Assembly (NCBI RefSeq): GCF_010727475.1
Contig: NZ_AP022567.1
Coordinates: 372,001 to 436,000, forward strand
Length of the DNA: 64,000 bases
Direction: 5' to 3'
DNA from: Mycolicibacterium mageritense
GTDB lineage: Bacteria; Actinomycetota; Actinomycetes; Mycobacteriales; Mycobacteriaceae
Positions 15,149 to 24,230 of the stretch are shown piece by piece. The notes under the pieces were generated by a model. It ran no database searches, was not told the DNA's origin, and saw only the letters and a list, made by a program, of their open reading frames with translations. The position numbers and the translations under genes were made by a program. Numbering within the stretch: the first letter of the stretch is position 1; each line of letters opens with the position of its first letter.

Positions 15149-16051
15149 ATGAACAACTACGCTCCTGCCGTCGAAATCCGCGGCCTGTCAAAGTCGTTCG
15201 GCCACACGCGGGCGCTGGACGGGCTCAACCTCACGGTGTCCCCCGGCCATGTCACGGGCTTTCTCGGCCCGAACGGCGCGGGCAAGTCCACAACGATCCG
15301 CGTGCTGCTCGGGCTGCTCCGCGCCGACAGCGGCACGGTACGGCTGCTCGGCGGTGACCCGTGGCACGACGCGGTGGACCTGCATCGCCGGATCGCCTAT
15401 GTGCCAGGTGATGTGACGCTGTGGCCCAATCTGACCGGGCTGCAGGCCATCGACTTCCTGTGCCGCCTGCGCGGCAACGGTGTCGACACCCGCAGACGGG
15501 ATCAGCTGATCGACCGTTTCGAACTCGATCCGCACAAAAAGGCCAGGACGTACTCGAAGGGCAACCGGCAGAAGGTCGCGATCATCGCGGCGTTCAGCTG
15601 CCACTCCGAGCTCTACATCCTCGACGAGCCCACGTCGGGCCTGGACCCGTTGATGGAACGCGCATTTCAGCAGTGCGTGGCCGAGGTCTCCCGGCACGGC
15701 GCCGCGGTGCTGTTGTCCAGCCACATCCTCGCCGAGGTCGAGAAGCTCTGCGATGACGTGACCATCATCCGGGCGGGCCGCACGGTGCGCTCGGGCACCC
15801 TGGCCGAACTGCGCCACCTCATGCGCACCACGGTGGCGGCCAGAACCCGATCGGACGGCCGTGCCCTGCAACAGGTTCCGTATGTGCACGATTTCCGCAT
15901 CCGCGACGGGCAGGTCAGATTCTCGGTGGACCGCGCCGACCTGGAGTTCACCATGGAGCACCTCACCGATCTGGGTATCGAGGATCTGACCGTCACCCCG
16001 GCGTCCCTGGAGGACATGTTCCTCCGCGAATATCAGGGTGTGACACCGTGA
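15149..16051 (+). CDS. Drug-efflux ABC transporter ATPase (Rv1218c-like)
   Basis: A 300-residue ATPase of the DrrA/tetronasin-exporter class. Walker A GFLGPNGAGKSTTIRVLLGL lies at about residues 33-52, the signature is degenerate (YSKGNRQKV), Walker B is ELYILDEPTSGLDPL, and the H-loop is SSHILAEVEKL. The C-terminal 75 residues form the extra domain seen in polyketide-antibiotic exporters. Its stop overlaps the permease start (16048-16051). In M. tuberculosis the homologous pair exports several unrelated inhibitors (established for Rv1218c-Rv1217c). Confidence 0.88.
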   Translation: MNNYAPAVEIRGLSKSFGHTRALDGLNLTVSPGHVTGFLGPNGAGKSTTIRVLLGLLRADSGTVRLLGGDPWHDAVDLHRRIAYVPGDVTLWPNLTGLQAIDFLCRLRGNGVDTRRRDQLIDRFELDPHKKARTYSKGNRQKVAIIAAFSCHSELYILDEPTSGLDPLMERAFQQCVAEVSRHGAAVLLSSHILAEVEKLCDDVTIIRAGRTVRSGTLAELRHLMRTTVAARTRSDGRALQQVPYVHDFRIRDGQVRFSVDRADLEFTMEHLTDLGIEDLTVTPASLEDMFLREYQGVTP

Positions 16052-17634
16052 CCGGCGCGACGCTGACACCGCAGTTCACCGGTGTCGGCGGACTGCTGCG
16101 GCTGGCCGTCAGGCGCGACCGCGTCCGCCTGAGCGTGTGGATCGCGGTGTTGACACTGATGATGGTCTACGCGCCCAATGCGATCCGGCTCGCCTACCCC
16201 GAGGAGCCGCAGCGCCTCGCGCGCGTGAACCTGCTCAAGACCCCGGCCGGCATGATGCTCGGTGGCCCGATGTTCGGCATCGACGAGACCGATCTCGGCG
16301 TGATGATGGCCAACGAGCTCATGCTCACCCTGATCATCGCAACGTCGATCCTGTCGATTCTCACCGTGATCCGCCATACCCGCTCCGAAGAGGAAAGCGG
16401 GGCGGCCGAACTCATGATGTCCTCGGTCGTCGGCCGCTATGCGCGCACGTTCGCGGCGCTGCTGCTGGTCGGCGGACTCAACGCGGTCCTGGCCGGCACC
16501 ATGACGGTGGCCATGGCGGCAACCGGCTTCTCATTCGTCGACACGGCCGCGATGTGCCTCGGGATCACGGGTGTGGCCATGGTTTTCGGCGCGGTGGCCG
16601 CGGTCACCGCGCAGCTGTGGCGGCAGGCCCGCACCGCGACGGGCGCCGCGATGGGTGCGCTGGCCGTCGCGGCGCTGGTGCGCGGGGTCGGCGACGTCGT
16701 CGACAACGCAGGCAGCGCACTGAGCTGGTTCTCCCCCATCGCCTGGGCGCAGCAGATGCGGCCGTTCGTCGAACTGCGATGGTGGCCTTTTGCACTGCTG
16801 GTGCTGCTGACGCTCGGGCTGATGGCACTCGCCGCGGCGCTTGAGGTCCGGCGGCAGTACGACGCCGGCACCATCCCGTCGACCGGCGAGCGTCCGCACG
16901 CGCACGCGATCAGCGGGCCGTTCAATCTGCACTGGACGCTGCAGCGGGGCCAGGTCATCGGGTGGAGCGTCGGATTGTTCCTCGCCGGCTTGGCTTTCGG
17001 GTCGATGACGAAGTCGCTCATGGACGCCGCGCGGGACAACGAACTGATCGCGCGCGTGCTCGCGGCACAGGGCAACGACGGCGTGTACACCACCATGACG
17101 CAGTTCCTCGCGGCGGCCGCGTGCGGCTACGTCGTCTCCGCCGTGCTGCGGGTTCACGCCGACGAGCAGAGCGGCTTGGGCGAGGCCGTGCTGGCAGGCG
17201 CGGTGTCGCGCTGGCGCTGGCTGGTCGGTGCGGTGGCCGCCGCCGTGCTCGGCTCCGCCGTCCTGATGTTCTGCGCCGGTTTGGGCAACGGCCTGGGAGC
17301 GGGCCTCACGCTCGGCGAGCCCGCAACGATCGTCCGGCTCACGTTGGCCGGGTTGGCCTTTGTGCCTGCGATGACAGTTCTCGCGGGGGTCGCCGCGCTG
17401 GCGGTCTCGCTGCGTGCGCCCTGGATCGGCTGGCTGGCAGTCACTTTCGTGATCGTCGCGCTGTACCTCGGAGCGCTGCTGCGCCTACCGCGGTGGCTGA
17501 TCGAGCTGTCTCCGGTCGGCCAGACCACCGTGCCCACAGATTTTCCCGCCGCGGCGTTGGGTCTGATGCTCGTCGCCGCAACGATTTTGACCCTCGCCGC
17601 CGGCTGGATCTACCGCAGCCGCGACGCAGTGTGA
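16048..17634 (+). CDS. Drug-efflux ABC transporter permease (Rv1217c-like)
   Basis: A 528-residue membrane protein of the exporter of polyketide antibiotics type, with about twelve hydrophobic segments arranged as two six-helix halves. The first helix is LSVWIAVLTLMMVYAPNAIR, and the second half begins near residue 290 with GQVIGWSVGLFLAGLAFGSM. The internal duplication lets one chain pair with two ATPases. GTG start, coupled to the ATPase by a 4-base overlap. Confidence 0.86.
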   Translation: MTGATLTPQFTGVGGLLRLAVRRDRVRLSVWIAVLTLMMVYAPNAIRLAYPEEPQRLARVNLLKTPAGMMLGGPMFGIDETDLGVMMANELMLTLIIATSILSILTVIRHTRSEEESGAAELMMSSVVGRYARTFAALLLVGGLNAVLAGTMTVAMAATGFSFVDTAAMCLGITGVAMVFGAVAAVTAQLWRQARTATGAAMGALAVAALVRGVGDVVDNAGSALSWFSPIAWAQQMRPFVELRWWPFALLVLLTLGLMALAAALEVRRQYDAGTIPSTGERPHAHAISGPFNLHWTLQRGQVIGWSVGLFLAGLAFGSMTKSLMDAARDNELIARVLAAQGNDGVYTTMTQFLAAAACGYVVSAVLRVHADEQSGLGEAVLAGAVSRWRWLVGAVAAAVLGSAVLMFCAGLGNGLGAGLTLGEPATIVRLTLAGLAFVPAMTVLAGVAALAVSLRAPWIGWLAVTFVIVALYLGALLRLPRWLIELSPVGQTTVPTDFPAAALGLMLVAATILTLAAGWIYRSRDAV

Positions 17635-17647
17635 GAGGAGCACGATC

Positions 17648-18322
17648 ATGAAACTCGCCCTTCAGACGAGCGCATCCGGGTTGTTCGGGCTGGTGTTCTT
17701 CGGCGCGGCCCTGTTCTGGCCCGCGGGCACGTTCGACTACTGGCAGGCCTGGGTTTTCATCGGGGTGTTCCTGGCCGCCACCCTGATCCCCAGTATCTAT
17801 CTGGCCGTCAAGGATCCCGCCGCGCTGCGGCGCCGTATGCACGGCGGCCCGACGGCCGAGACCAGGCTCGTGCAGAAGATCGTCATCTCGCTGACCATCG
17901 TCGCGGTGCTCGCGGTCCTCGTCGTCAGCGCACTGGACCACCGGTTCGGCTGGTCGGATGTGCCGACCACGGTGGTGATCCTCGGCGATGTGCTCGTGGC
18001 GGGCGGGCTGTTGCTCGCGCAGTTCGTGGTGTTCCAGAACAGCTTCGCCGGAGCCAGCATCCGCGTGGAGGCCGAGCAGCACGTGGTGTCCACCGGTTTG
18101 TACGGACTGGTCCGCCATCCGATGTACTTCGGCACGCTCCTGATGATGTTCGGTACGTCGATCGCGCTGGGTTCGTACTGGGGACTGGTTCCGACGATCC
18201 TGGCCATCCCCATCCTGGGCGTGCGGATCAGCGATGAGGAGAACATGCTACGAGCCGAACTCGACGGCTACGACGAGTACACGCACAAGGTCCGGTACCG
18301 GCTCCTGCCCTACGTGTGGTGA
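17648..18322 (+). CDS. ICMT/PEMT-like integral membrane methyltransferase (Rv1216c-like)
   Basis: A 224-residue membrane protein with about five helices. It carries the isoprenylcysteine methyltransferase/PEMT signature STGLYGLVRHPMYFGTLLMM (about 140-160) and the Glu-containing C-terminal motif ISDEENMLRAELDGYDEY, which form the SAM site in this superfamily. A GAGAGGAGC ribosome site precedes the ATG by about 6 bases. It is last in the TetR-efflux operon. Substrate unknown; it could modify a lipid or the exported compound. Its 3' end overlaps the convergent TetR gene by 13 bases. Confidence 0.78.
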   Translation: MKLALQTSASGLFGLVFFGAALFWPAGTFDYWQAWVFIGVFLAATLIPSIYLAVKDPAALRRRMHGGPTAETRLVQKIVISLTIVAVLAVLVVSALDHRFGWSDVPTTVVILGDVLVAGGLLLAQFVVFQNSFAGASIRVEAEQHVVSTGLYGLVRHPMYFGTLLMMFGTSIALGSYWGLVPTILAIPILGVRISDEENMLRAELDGYDEYTHKVRYRLLPYVW

Positions 18323-18882
18323 GGCGCGACGACCCGCGTGGCGGCCTCGACGGCCGCGGCCCGGCGCTGCGCGAGCACCGCGGGATCGTCGCTCACCACG
18401 TCGGGGTGCGGCAGGTTGGCCCAGGCCAGGCCGATCGCGAACAGCATGACGATCAGGTCGGTCGGATCCCAGGTGGGGTCGACGTGACCGGCGGCCTGGG
18501 CGGCTTCGACGGCCGCCACGGCCTGCGCGTGCACGGGTTTGCCGTCGGCCTGCGGCTCGTCGAGCGTGAATCCCTCGAGCTGCGCCCACGTGATCATGCG
18601 CAGGTGCTCGGGTCTGCGGCAGGCCAGGTCGAAGATGTCACCGACGAATTCGGGGACGGCGTCGGGCCGCAAGGTCACCGACCGGAAGAACTCGGCACCG
18701 TCGGCCGCGAAGACCTCCCGGAACAGCGTCTCCTTGTCGCCGAAGTGGGCGTACAGGCGCTCCTTGCTGGCCTGCGCGGCCTTGGCGATGCGGTCGACGC
18801 GCGCACCGGCCAGGCCGCATTGGGCGAACTCGGTTCGCGCGGCCGCGAGGATCTCGTCACGCAGTTCCGTTGTGCTTCTCAC
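18310..18882 (-). CDS. TetR-family transcriptional regulator
   Basis: A 190-residue regulator. The HTH is RVDRIAKAAQASKERLYAHF followed by GDKETLFREV. The C-terminal ligand domain resembles the TetR_C family of AcrR-like proteins. Start GTG 18882 is 6 bases from TATGAT (18889-18894, minus), so it is leaderless; the longer frame upstream to 19050 is not supported. A palindrome between this gene and the divergent methyltransferase gene is its likely operator, so it probably controls the methyltransferase-acyltransferase pair. Confidence 0.85.
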   Translation of the reverse strand: MRSTTELRDEILAAARTEFAQCGLAGARVDRIAKAAQASKERLYAHFGDKETLFREVFAADGAEFFRSVTLRPDAVPEFVGDIFDLACRRPEHLRMITWAQLEGFTLDEPQADGKPVHAQAVAAVEAAQAAGHVDPTWDPTDLIVMLFAIGLAWANLPHPDVVSDDPAVLAQRRAAAVEAATRVVAPHHT

Positions 18883-18888
18883 AGCCAA

Positions 18889-18923
18889 ATCATAGCCAGA
18901 CGAACTAGTTCGTTCGGTACGGT
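18889..18923. promoter_or_regulatory. Divergent promoters and TetR operator
   Basis: TATGAT (minus, 18889-18894) serves the TetR gene and TACGGT (plus, 18918-18923) the methyltransferase. Between them is a perfect 14-bp palindrome, ACGAACTAGTTCGT (18900-18913), just upstream of both -10 boxes. Its location suits simultaneous repression. Confidence 0.65.
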
Positions 18924-18955
18924 GGTGGCAACATCCGAACGACAGGAGCATCGAC

Positions 18956-19756
18956 ATGAGTGAGATCGCAGCCGTTGCGAGCATGCCCCGCGGCGGACCC
19001 GACGCCTCGTGGCTGGACCGGCGTTTGCAGACCGACATGCTGGAATACACCGACCGCTACGACATCCCCGACGAAGTCAAGCAGAAGGTCATCACCGCGC
19101 TCGACCGGATCGGCACCCGCACGCGCCAGCACGAGAAGAACGCGCACATCGCCCTCGACCTGGTCTCGCGAACCGCCAATCCGCGCATCCTCGAACTGGG
19201 CGCAGGACACGGCAAGCTTTCGACAGAGATCCTGCGGTTGCACCCGACCGCGACGGTCACCGTGAGTGATCTCGATCCCACCTCGGTGGCCAACATCGCC
19301 GACGGAGCTCTGGGCCGGCATCCACGGGTGCGCACGCAAGTGGTCGACGCCACCGCAATCGACGCTGAAGACGACAGCTATGACCTCGTGGTGTTCGCGC
19401 AGGCATTCCACCACCTCCCGCCTGCCGTCGCGGCTCGCGCGATCGCCGAGGCCACCCGCGTCGGGAAGCGGTTCCTGGTCATCGATCTCGCCCGGCAGTC
19501 GCCGGTCGGATTCATCCTGACCGCCCTGCTGCTGGCACCGTCGGCCGTCGCGCTGGTGCCGCTACCCTCGGTTCGGCCGCTGATCCATGACGGATTCATC
19601 AGCTCGCTGCGCGCCTACAGCCGGTCGGCCTTCACCGCGCTGGCCGCGGCGGCCGCTCCCGACATTCGGATCACCTTTCTGCCGAGCGAGTTTCGCCTCG
19701 GCCCCCGACCGACGGTGGTCACCTTCACGCGCGACGCGCAAGCGCCCCGGTCATGA
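18956..19756 (+). CDS. Class I SAM-dependent methyltransferase
   Basis: A 266-residue methyltransferase of the Methyltransf_11/25 type. Motif I is RILELGAGHGKLSTEIL (about residues 77-93), the acidic residue after beta-2 is in VTVSDLDPTSVA, and the post-motif segment DLVVFAQAFHHLPPAVAARA is typical. An ACAGGAG site lies about 7 bases before the ATG. It overlaps the acyltransferase by ATGA, and the pair is divergent from a TetR gene, suggesting inducible lipid or small-molecule modification. Substrate unknown. Confidence 0.82.
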   Translation: MSEIAAVASMPRGGPDASWLDRRLQTDMLEYTDRYDIPDEVKQKVITALDRIGTRTRQHEKNAHIALDLVSRTANPRILELGAGHGKLSTEILRLHPTATVTVSDLDPTSVANIADGALGRHPRVRTQVVDATAIDAEDDSYDLVVFAQAFHHLPPAVAARAIAEATRVGKRFLVIDLARQSPVGFILTALLLAPSAVALVPLPSVRPLIHDGFISSLRAYSRSAFTALAAAAAPDIRITFLPSEFRLGPRPTVVTFTRDAQAPRS

Positions 19757-20613
19757 CCGACGCGCGTGACACCGACGCGATCATGAACCAGCCCCGCCGG
19801 GTCCGCGCCATGCGCCGGGCGGCGGAGGCGGTTGCCGACGGCATTGCGCCATTGGTCGACCTGTACCGACCCTATGTGGAAGGGCTGGCCAATATTCCCC
19901 GGGACGGCCGATTCCTGTTGGTGGGCAACCACACCCAGTTCGGCTCCGAGACACTGTTGATCCCCTATGTCGTGCGCCGCGAAATCGGTATGCGGGTGCG
20001 GCCGCTCACCGATCGCGCGTTCGGGAACCTGCCGGGCCCGGCGGGTGACATGCTGGCCGCATGCGGAGCCGTCGTCGGCGCGCCCGAGGTGGCCGGCGAG
20101 CTCATGCGGCACAACGAACCCATCCTGGTGTTTCCCGGCGGTGGCCGCGAGATTCCCAAGTTCCGGGGTGAGCAGTACCGGCTGCGCTGGGCCGGGCGAA
20201 CGGGATTCGCGCGGATATCGATCGAACACGACTACCCGATCGTCCCGGTCGCACTCGTCGGCGGCGACGACGTCTACCTGAGCCTCACCGCGCGCGACGA
20301 CTGGTGGGGCCGGCTCAGCCAGTCCGTCGCCGAGAAACTCTCGGGCCGCAGCGATATGGCGATGCCACTCATACGTGGCGTCGGCCCGACGCTGATCCCC
20401 CGCCCGCAACGCATGTATCTGCGGTTCGCGGAACCGATCGAGACCACGGAACCGCCCGGCCGGTCAGCACAGACGTGGGTCGACTCCGTCAAGCAGACCA
20501 CCCACGACTCGCTGGAACGGGCCCTGGCGAAGCTGCTCGCCGTGCGCCGCGACGATCCCTACCGAGAACTGAATCCGTTGGCATGGCGCAGCGCGAAACA
20601 GCCGGTGTCCTGA
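19753..20613 (+). CDS. PlsC/DGAT-like acyltransferase
   Basis: A 286-residue glycerolipid-type acyltransferase, probably at the inner face of the membrane. Family blocks are visible: LLVGNHTQFGSETLLIPYV (motif I), ILVFPGGGREIPKF (motif III) and a YPIVPVALVGGDD segment (motif IV). Motif I reads H-T-Q-F-G-S-E rather than strict HxxxxD, a variant form. Start overlaps the methyltransferase stop. Likely acts on the same substrate as its neighbour, for example methylation and acylation of a lipid (inference). Confidence 0.75.
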   Translation: MTDARDTDAIMNQPRRVRAMRRAAEAVADGIAPLVDLYRPYVEGLANIPRDGRFLLVGNHTQFGSETLLIPYVVRREIGMRVRPLTDRAFGNLPGPAGDMLAACGAVVGAPEVAGELMRHNEPILVFPGGGREIPKFRGEQYRLRWAGRTGFARISIEHDYPIVPVALVGGDDVYLSLTARDDWWGRLSQSVAEKLSGRSDMAMPLIRGVGPTLIPRPQRMYLRFAEPIETTEPPGRSAQTWVDSVKQTTHDSLERALAKLLAVRRDDPYRELNPLAWRSAKQPVS

Positions 20614-20653
20614 AGAGCCCGTCTCCCGACCATCCCGCGGTCATACTGCAGAT

Positions 20654-21277
20654 GTGGAACTGCTGACCGGTTTCGGGCTGGCCACCGCGGCGGGATTGAA
20701 TGCATACATCCCGTTGCTGGCGCTGGGCCTGCTGTCCCGGTTCACCGACCTGGTGACGTTGCCGCACGGCTGGGCGTGGCTGGAGAACGGCTGGGTGATG
20801 GCGATCGTCGGCGTGCTGCTGGTGGTCGAGGTGGTCGCCGACAAGATCCCTGCGCTGGACACGGTCAACGACACGATCCAGACGTTCGTGCGGCCCACGG
20901 CCGGCGGCATAGTGTTCGGGTCGGGCACGGCCGCCCAGACCTCGGCCGTGACGGATCCGGGCGCCTTCGCGCAGTCGGGTCAATGGATTCCGGTGGCGAT
21001 CGGTGTGGTGACCGCGCTGGTGGTATCGCTGACCAAGACAGCCGTGCGGCCGGCGGCCAACGTCGCCTCGGCCGGCGTCGCGGCCCCGGTGCTGTCGACG
21101 CTCGAAGACGTCACCAGCGTGGGGTTGGTGTTCGTGGCGATCCTGCTACCGGTGTTGGTATTGGTGGCTTTAGTTGGTTTGGCGTGGGCCATTTTTCGCG
21201 TGTGGCGGTGGCGTCGCCGCCGAGCGGCGGTCAAAGCCACGAAAAGCCAACCCGCCGCGGTCGATCCATGGGAGTGA
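20654..21277 (+). CDS. DUF4126 family membrane protein
   Basis: A 207-residue protein starting at GTG 20654. It opens with ELLTGFGLATAAGLNAYIPL, the DUF4126 signature, and has about five hydrophobic segments (second near WVMAIVGVLLVVEVVADKIP, last LLPVLVLVALVGLAWAIFRV). A basic tail follows. Stands alone between the acyltransferase and glgC. Function unknown. Confidence 0.72.
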   Translation: MELLTGFGLATAAGLNAYIPLLALGLLSRFTDLVTLPHGWAWLENGWVMAIVGVLLVVEVVADKIPALDTVNDTIQTFVRPTAGGIVFGSGTAAQTSAVTDPGAFAQSGQWIPVAIGVVTALVVSLTKTAVRPAANVASAGVAAPVLSTLEDVTSVGLVFVAILLPVLVLVALVGLAWAIFRVWRWRRRRAAVKATKSQPAAVDPWE

Positions 21278-21289
21278 ACGCCGCGCGCG

Positions 21290-22504
21290 TCAGATCCACA
21301 CGCCCTTACCGACGGCCACGACGCCGCCCGCGCTGACCGAGAAGCGCTCGCGGTCCTTCTCAAGGTCGACACCGACCATCTCGCCGGGACCAACCACGAC
21401 GTTCTTGTCCAGAATGGCCTTGCGTACCACCGCACCGCGCCCGATCCGGACCCCGGGCATCAGCACGCTGCCCTCGACGATGGCGCCGTCATCGATCGCG
21501 ACATTGGACGACAGCACCGAATTGCGCACGGAGGCCGCGGAAATGATGCTGCCCGCGCCGACCACCGATTCCTGCGCGGAGCCGCCGTTGACGAACTTGG
21601 CGGGTGCCAGGTTCTCCGATTCACCTCGGATCGGCCAGCGCTTGTTGTACAGGTTGAACACCGGATGCACCGACACCAGATCCATGTGGGCGTCGTAGAA
21701 CGCGTCGAGCGTGCCGACGTCGCGCCAGTATCCGTGGTCGCGTTCGGTCGCCCCCGGGACTTCGTTGTTGTTGAAGTCGTAGACCGCGGCCATGCCGTCG
21801 GAGACCAGCCGCGGGATGATGTCGCCGCCCATGTCGTGATCGGAGCCGTCTTCGTCGGCGTCGGCCCGGATCGCGTCGATCAGCACCTTCGTGGTGAAGA
21901 TGTAGTTGCCCATCGACACGAAGGTCTGCTCGGGATCGTCGGGGGTGCCGGGCGGGTCAGGCGGTTTCTCCACGAATTCCCGGATGCGCCCGGAATCGTC
22001 GGCGTCGATGCAGCCGAACGCGGTGGCCTCGGAACGCGGTACCCGGATTCCGGCCACCGTCGCGCCCGCGCCGCTCTCGATGTGGAACCGCAGCATCTGC
22101 TCGGGATCCATGCGATACACATGGTCGGCGCCGAAAATGATGATGTAGTCGGGATCCTCGTCGTAGATGAGGTTCAGCGACTGATAGATCGCGTCGGCCG
22201 AACCCGTGTACCACCGCGGCCCCAGCCGCTGCTGCGCGGGCACCGGGGTGATGTACTCACCGGCCAGGCCCGACAGCCGCCAGTTCTGGCTGATGTGGCG
22301 ATCGAGCGAATGCGATTTGTATTGCGTGAGAACGCAGATCCGCAAGTATCTGGCGTTCACCAGATTCGACAGCACGAAATCGATCAGCCGGTACGCACCG
22401 CCGAAGGGAACCGCAGGCTTGGCCCGGTCCGCCGTCAACGGGTACAGCCGCTTGCCTTCTCCGCCGGCCAGAACGATGCCCAGCACGTGTGGCAGCTCCC
22501 TCAT
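21290..22504 (-). CDS. glgC: Glucose-1-phosphate adenylyltransferase
   Basis: ADP-glucose pyrophosphorylase (404 aa), making ADP-glucose from glucose-1-phosphate and ATP for alpha-glucan and maltose-1-phosphate synthesis. Key blocks: nucleotide loop LAGGEGKRLYPLTADRAKPA, substrate segment IIIFGADHVYRMD, and sugar-phosphate site IREFVEKPPD. The C-terminal left-handed beta-helix (about 290-404) shows hexapeptide-like repeats. Length is normal. Divergent from glgA, its metabolic partner, with 155 bases between. Confidence 0.95.
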   Translation of the reverse strand: MRELPHVLGIVLAGGEGKRLYPLTADRAKPAVPFGGAYRLIDFVLSNLVNARYLRICVLTQYKSHSLDRHISQNWRLSGLAGEYITPVPAQQRLGPRWYTGSADAIYQSLNLIYDEDPDYIIIFGADHVYRMDPEQMLRFHIESGAGATVAGIRVPRSEATAFGCIDADDSGRIREFVEKPPDPPGTPDDPEQTFVSMGNYIFTTKVLIDAIRADADEDGSDHDMGGDIIPRLVSDGMAAVYDFNNNEVPGATERDHGYWRDVGTLDAFYDAHMDLVSVHPVFNLYNKRWPIRGESENLAPAKFVNGGSAQESVVGAGSIISAASVRNSVLSSNVAIDDGAIVEGSVLMPGVRIGRGAVVRKAILDKNVVVGPGEMVGVDLEKDRERFSVSAGGVVAVGKGVWI

Positions 22505-22646
22505 GCTCCAAACCTATCCGCCAGCAAGCACTCCGGCTAGCCATTGGCCCGATTGGTCCCGGCTGCCGTCAAGGGTTTTTGGCGCCGCGGCGGATGAACA
22601 TCGGAGCAAGGTTGTCGACAACCGTGCGGCGCGACGAACCGGCCGC

Positions 22647-22652
22647 TACCGT
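22647..22652 (+). promoter_or_regulatory. -10 box for leaderless glgA
   Basis: TACCGT ends 7 bases before ATG 22660; no ribosome site present. Confidence 0.55.
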
Positions 22653-22659
22653 GCCAGAT

Positions 22660-23847
22660 ATGCGGGTGGCCATGATGACTCGGGAGTATCCACCCGAGGT
22701 GTACGGCGGGGCCGGTGTGCACGTCACCGAACTCGTCGCGCAGTTACGTCATTTGTGTGAAGTCGACGTGCATTGCATGGGCGCGCCGCGCGACGGCGCG
22801 ATCGTCGCGCAGCCCGATCCGGCGCTGCGGGGCGCCAATGCCGCGCTGGCGACCCTGTCCGCGGACCTCAACATGGTCAACAGCGCCGCCGACGCCACCG
22901 TCGTGCACTCGCACACGTGGTACGCCGGGATGGCCGGCCATCTCACGGCGCTGCTCTACGGCATCCCCCATGTGTTGACCGCGCACTCACTCGAACCGAT
23001 GCGGCCGTGGAAGGCCGAGCAACTCGGCGGCGGCTACCGGGTGTCCTCGTGGGTCGAACGGACGGCCGTCGAGGCAGCCGATGCCGTGATCGCCGTCAGT
23101 GCGGGCATGCGCGACGACGTGCTGCGGACGTACCCGGCGCTGGATCCCGGCCGCGTGCACGTGGTCAAGAACGGTATCGACACCGACGTGTGGTTTCCCG
23201 CGCACGTGAGGAGCGATTCAGGCGGAGCGCCCCCTGGCGAGGACTCGGTGCTGGCCGAACTGGGCGTCGACCTGAGCCGGCCCATCGTCGCGTTCGTCGG
23301 GCGCATCACCCGGCAGAAGGGTGTCGCGCATCTGGTCGCCGCGGCGCACCGGTTCAACCCGGAGGTGCAGCTGGTGTTGTGCGCCGGCGCGCCGGACACT
23401 CCCGAAATCGCCGCCGAGGTGTCCTCGGCGGTGCAGGAGCTGGCCCGCGCCCGCACCGGCGTGTTCTGGGTCCGCGAGATGCTGCCGGTCCAGAAGATTC
23501 GCGAAATACTGTCCGCAGCAACGGTTTTTGTCTGCCCTTCGGTTTACGAACCGTTGGGGATCGTGAACTTGGAGGCGATGGCCTGCGCGACTGCGGTGGT
23601 GGCCTCCGACGTCGGCGGCATCCCCGAGGTGGTCGCCGACGGGCAGACCGGACTGCTGGTGCACTACGACGCGAACGAGCCCGAGCTCTACGAAGGCCGG
23701 CTGGCCGACGCGGTCAACTCGCTGGTGGCTGAACCCGATACGGCGAAGAAATATGGCGAGGCCGGGCGTCAGCGCTGTATTGACGAGTTCTCGTGGGCAC
23801 ACATCGCCGAGCAGACCTTGGAGATCTACCGCGAGGTGTCGGCGTAG
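22660..23847 (+). CDS. glgA: GT4 glycosyltransferase GlgA/GlgM (alpha-maltose-1-phosphate synthase)
   Basis: A 395-residue GT-B glycosyltransferase (Rv1212c type), shown in mycobacteria to make maltose-1-phosphate from ADP-glucose and glucose-1-phosphate for the GlgE pathway. N-terminal Rossmann half: MMTREYPPEVYGGAGVHVTE. C-terminal half: VAFVGRITRQKGVAHLVAAA and the catalytic Glu motif CPSVYEPLGIVNLEAMAC. The leaderless start at 22660 agrees with family length; an in-frame extension to 22489 would run into glgC. Some annotate it simply as glycogen synthase. Confidence 0.93.
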   Translation: MRVAMMTREYPPEVYGGAGVHVTELVAQLRHLCEVDVHCMGAPRDGAIVAQPDPALRGANAALATLSADLNMVNSAADATVVHSHTWYAGMAGHLTALLYGIPHVLTAHSLEPMRPWKAEQLGGGYRVSSWVERTAVEAADAVIAVSAGMRDDVLRTYPALDPGRVHVVKNGIDTDVWFPAHVRSDSGGAPPGEDSVLAELGVDLSRPIVAFVGRITRQKGVAHLVAAAHRFNPEVQLVLCAGAPDTPEIAAEVSSAVQELARARTGVFWVREMLPVQKIREILSAATVFVCPSVYEPLGIVNLEAMACATAVVASDVGGIPEVVADGQTGLLVHYDANEPELYEGRLADAVNSLVAEPDTAKKYGEAGRQRCIDEFSWAHIAEQTLEIYREVSA

Positions 23848-23848
23848 A

Positions 23849-23889
23849 TTCGGCGTGATCGGTCACGACCCGCAACCGATCACGCCGAA
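23849..23889. terminator. Bidirectional hairpin between glgA and DUF3117
   Basis: Perfect 15-bp arms TTCGGCGTGATCGGT and its complement (23849-23863, 23875-23889) around an 11-base loop, in the short gap between convergent genes. No U-tract, as is usual in mycobacteria. Confidence 0.7.
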
Positions 23890-23894
23890 AGGCA

Positions 23895-24062
23895 CTAACT
23901 CGTGACGCCCTTGAGTTCGTCGCCGAGGGCGGCGGCTTCATCCGGGGTCAGCTCGACAACCAGGCGTCCACCGCCTTCCAGCGGTACTCGCATCACGATG
24001 CCTCGCCCCTCTTTGGTTGCTTCCAGTGGACCGTCGCCGGTCCGGGGCTTCATCGCCGCCAT
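23895..24062 (-). CDS. DUF3117 small protein (Rv1211-like)
   Basis: A 55-residue protein, MAAMKPRTGDGPLEATKEGR and onward, with the strand-rich middle IVMRVPLEGGGRLVVELTPD and a short C-terminal helix. GGAGGGA lies about 7 bases before the ATG at 24062. It is highly conserved among actinobacteria as DUF3117 and lies between glgA and tag, as Rv1211 does. Function unknown; the size and charge pattern would suit a small regulator. Confidence 0.85.
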   Translation of the reverse strand: MAAMKPRTGDGPLEATKEGRGIVMRVPLEGGGRLVVELTPDEAAALGDELKGVTS

Positions 24063-24230
24063 CGAGTGCTCCCTCCAACTGAGCCGGTCCGCGTAAGCGG
24101 GCCAGGTCGGGGCCGACGCCGCCCACTCGTTGACGGCACCCGGCGCTGAACTGCTACTGAACTTCCCCTATTCTTCCCTATCCGCAGCGATGGGTGTGCA
24201 AAGACCCGTCGGATGGCGCTGGCGTGGCGG

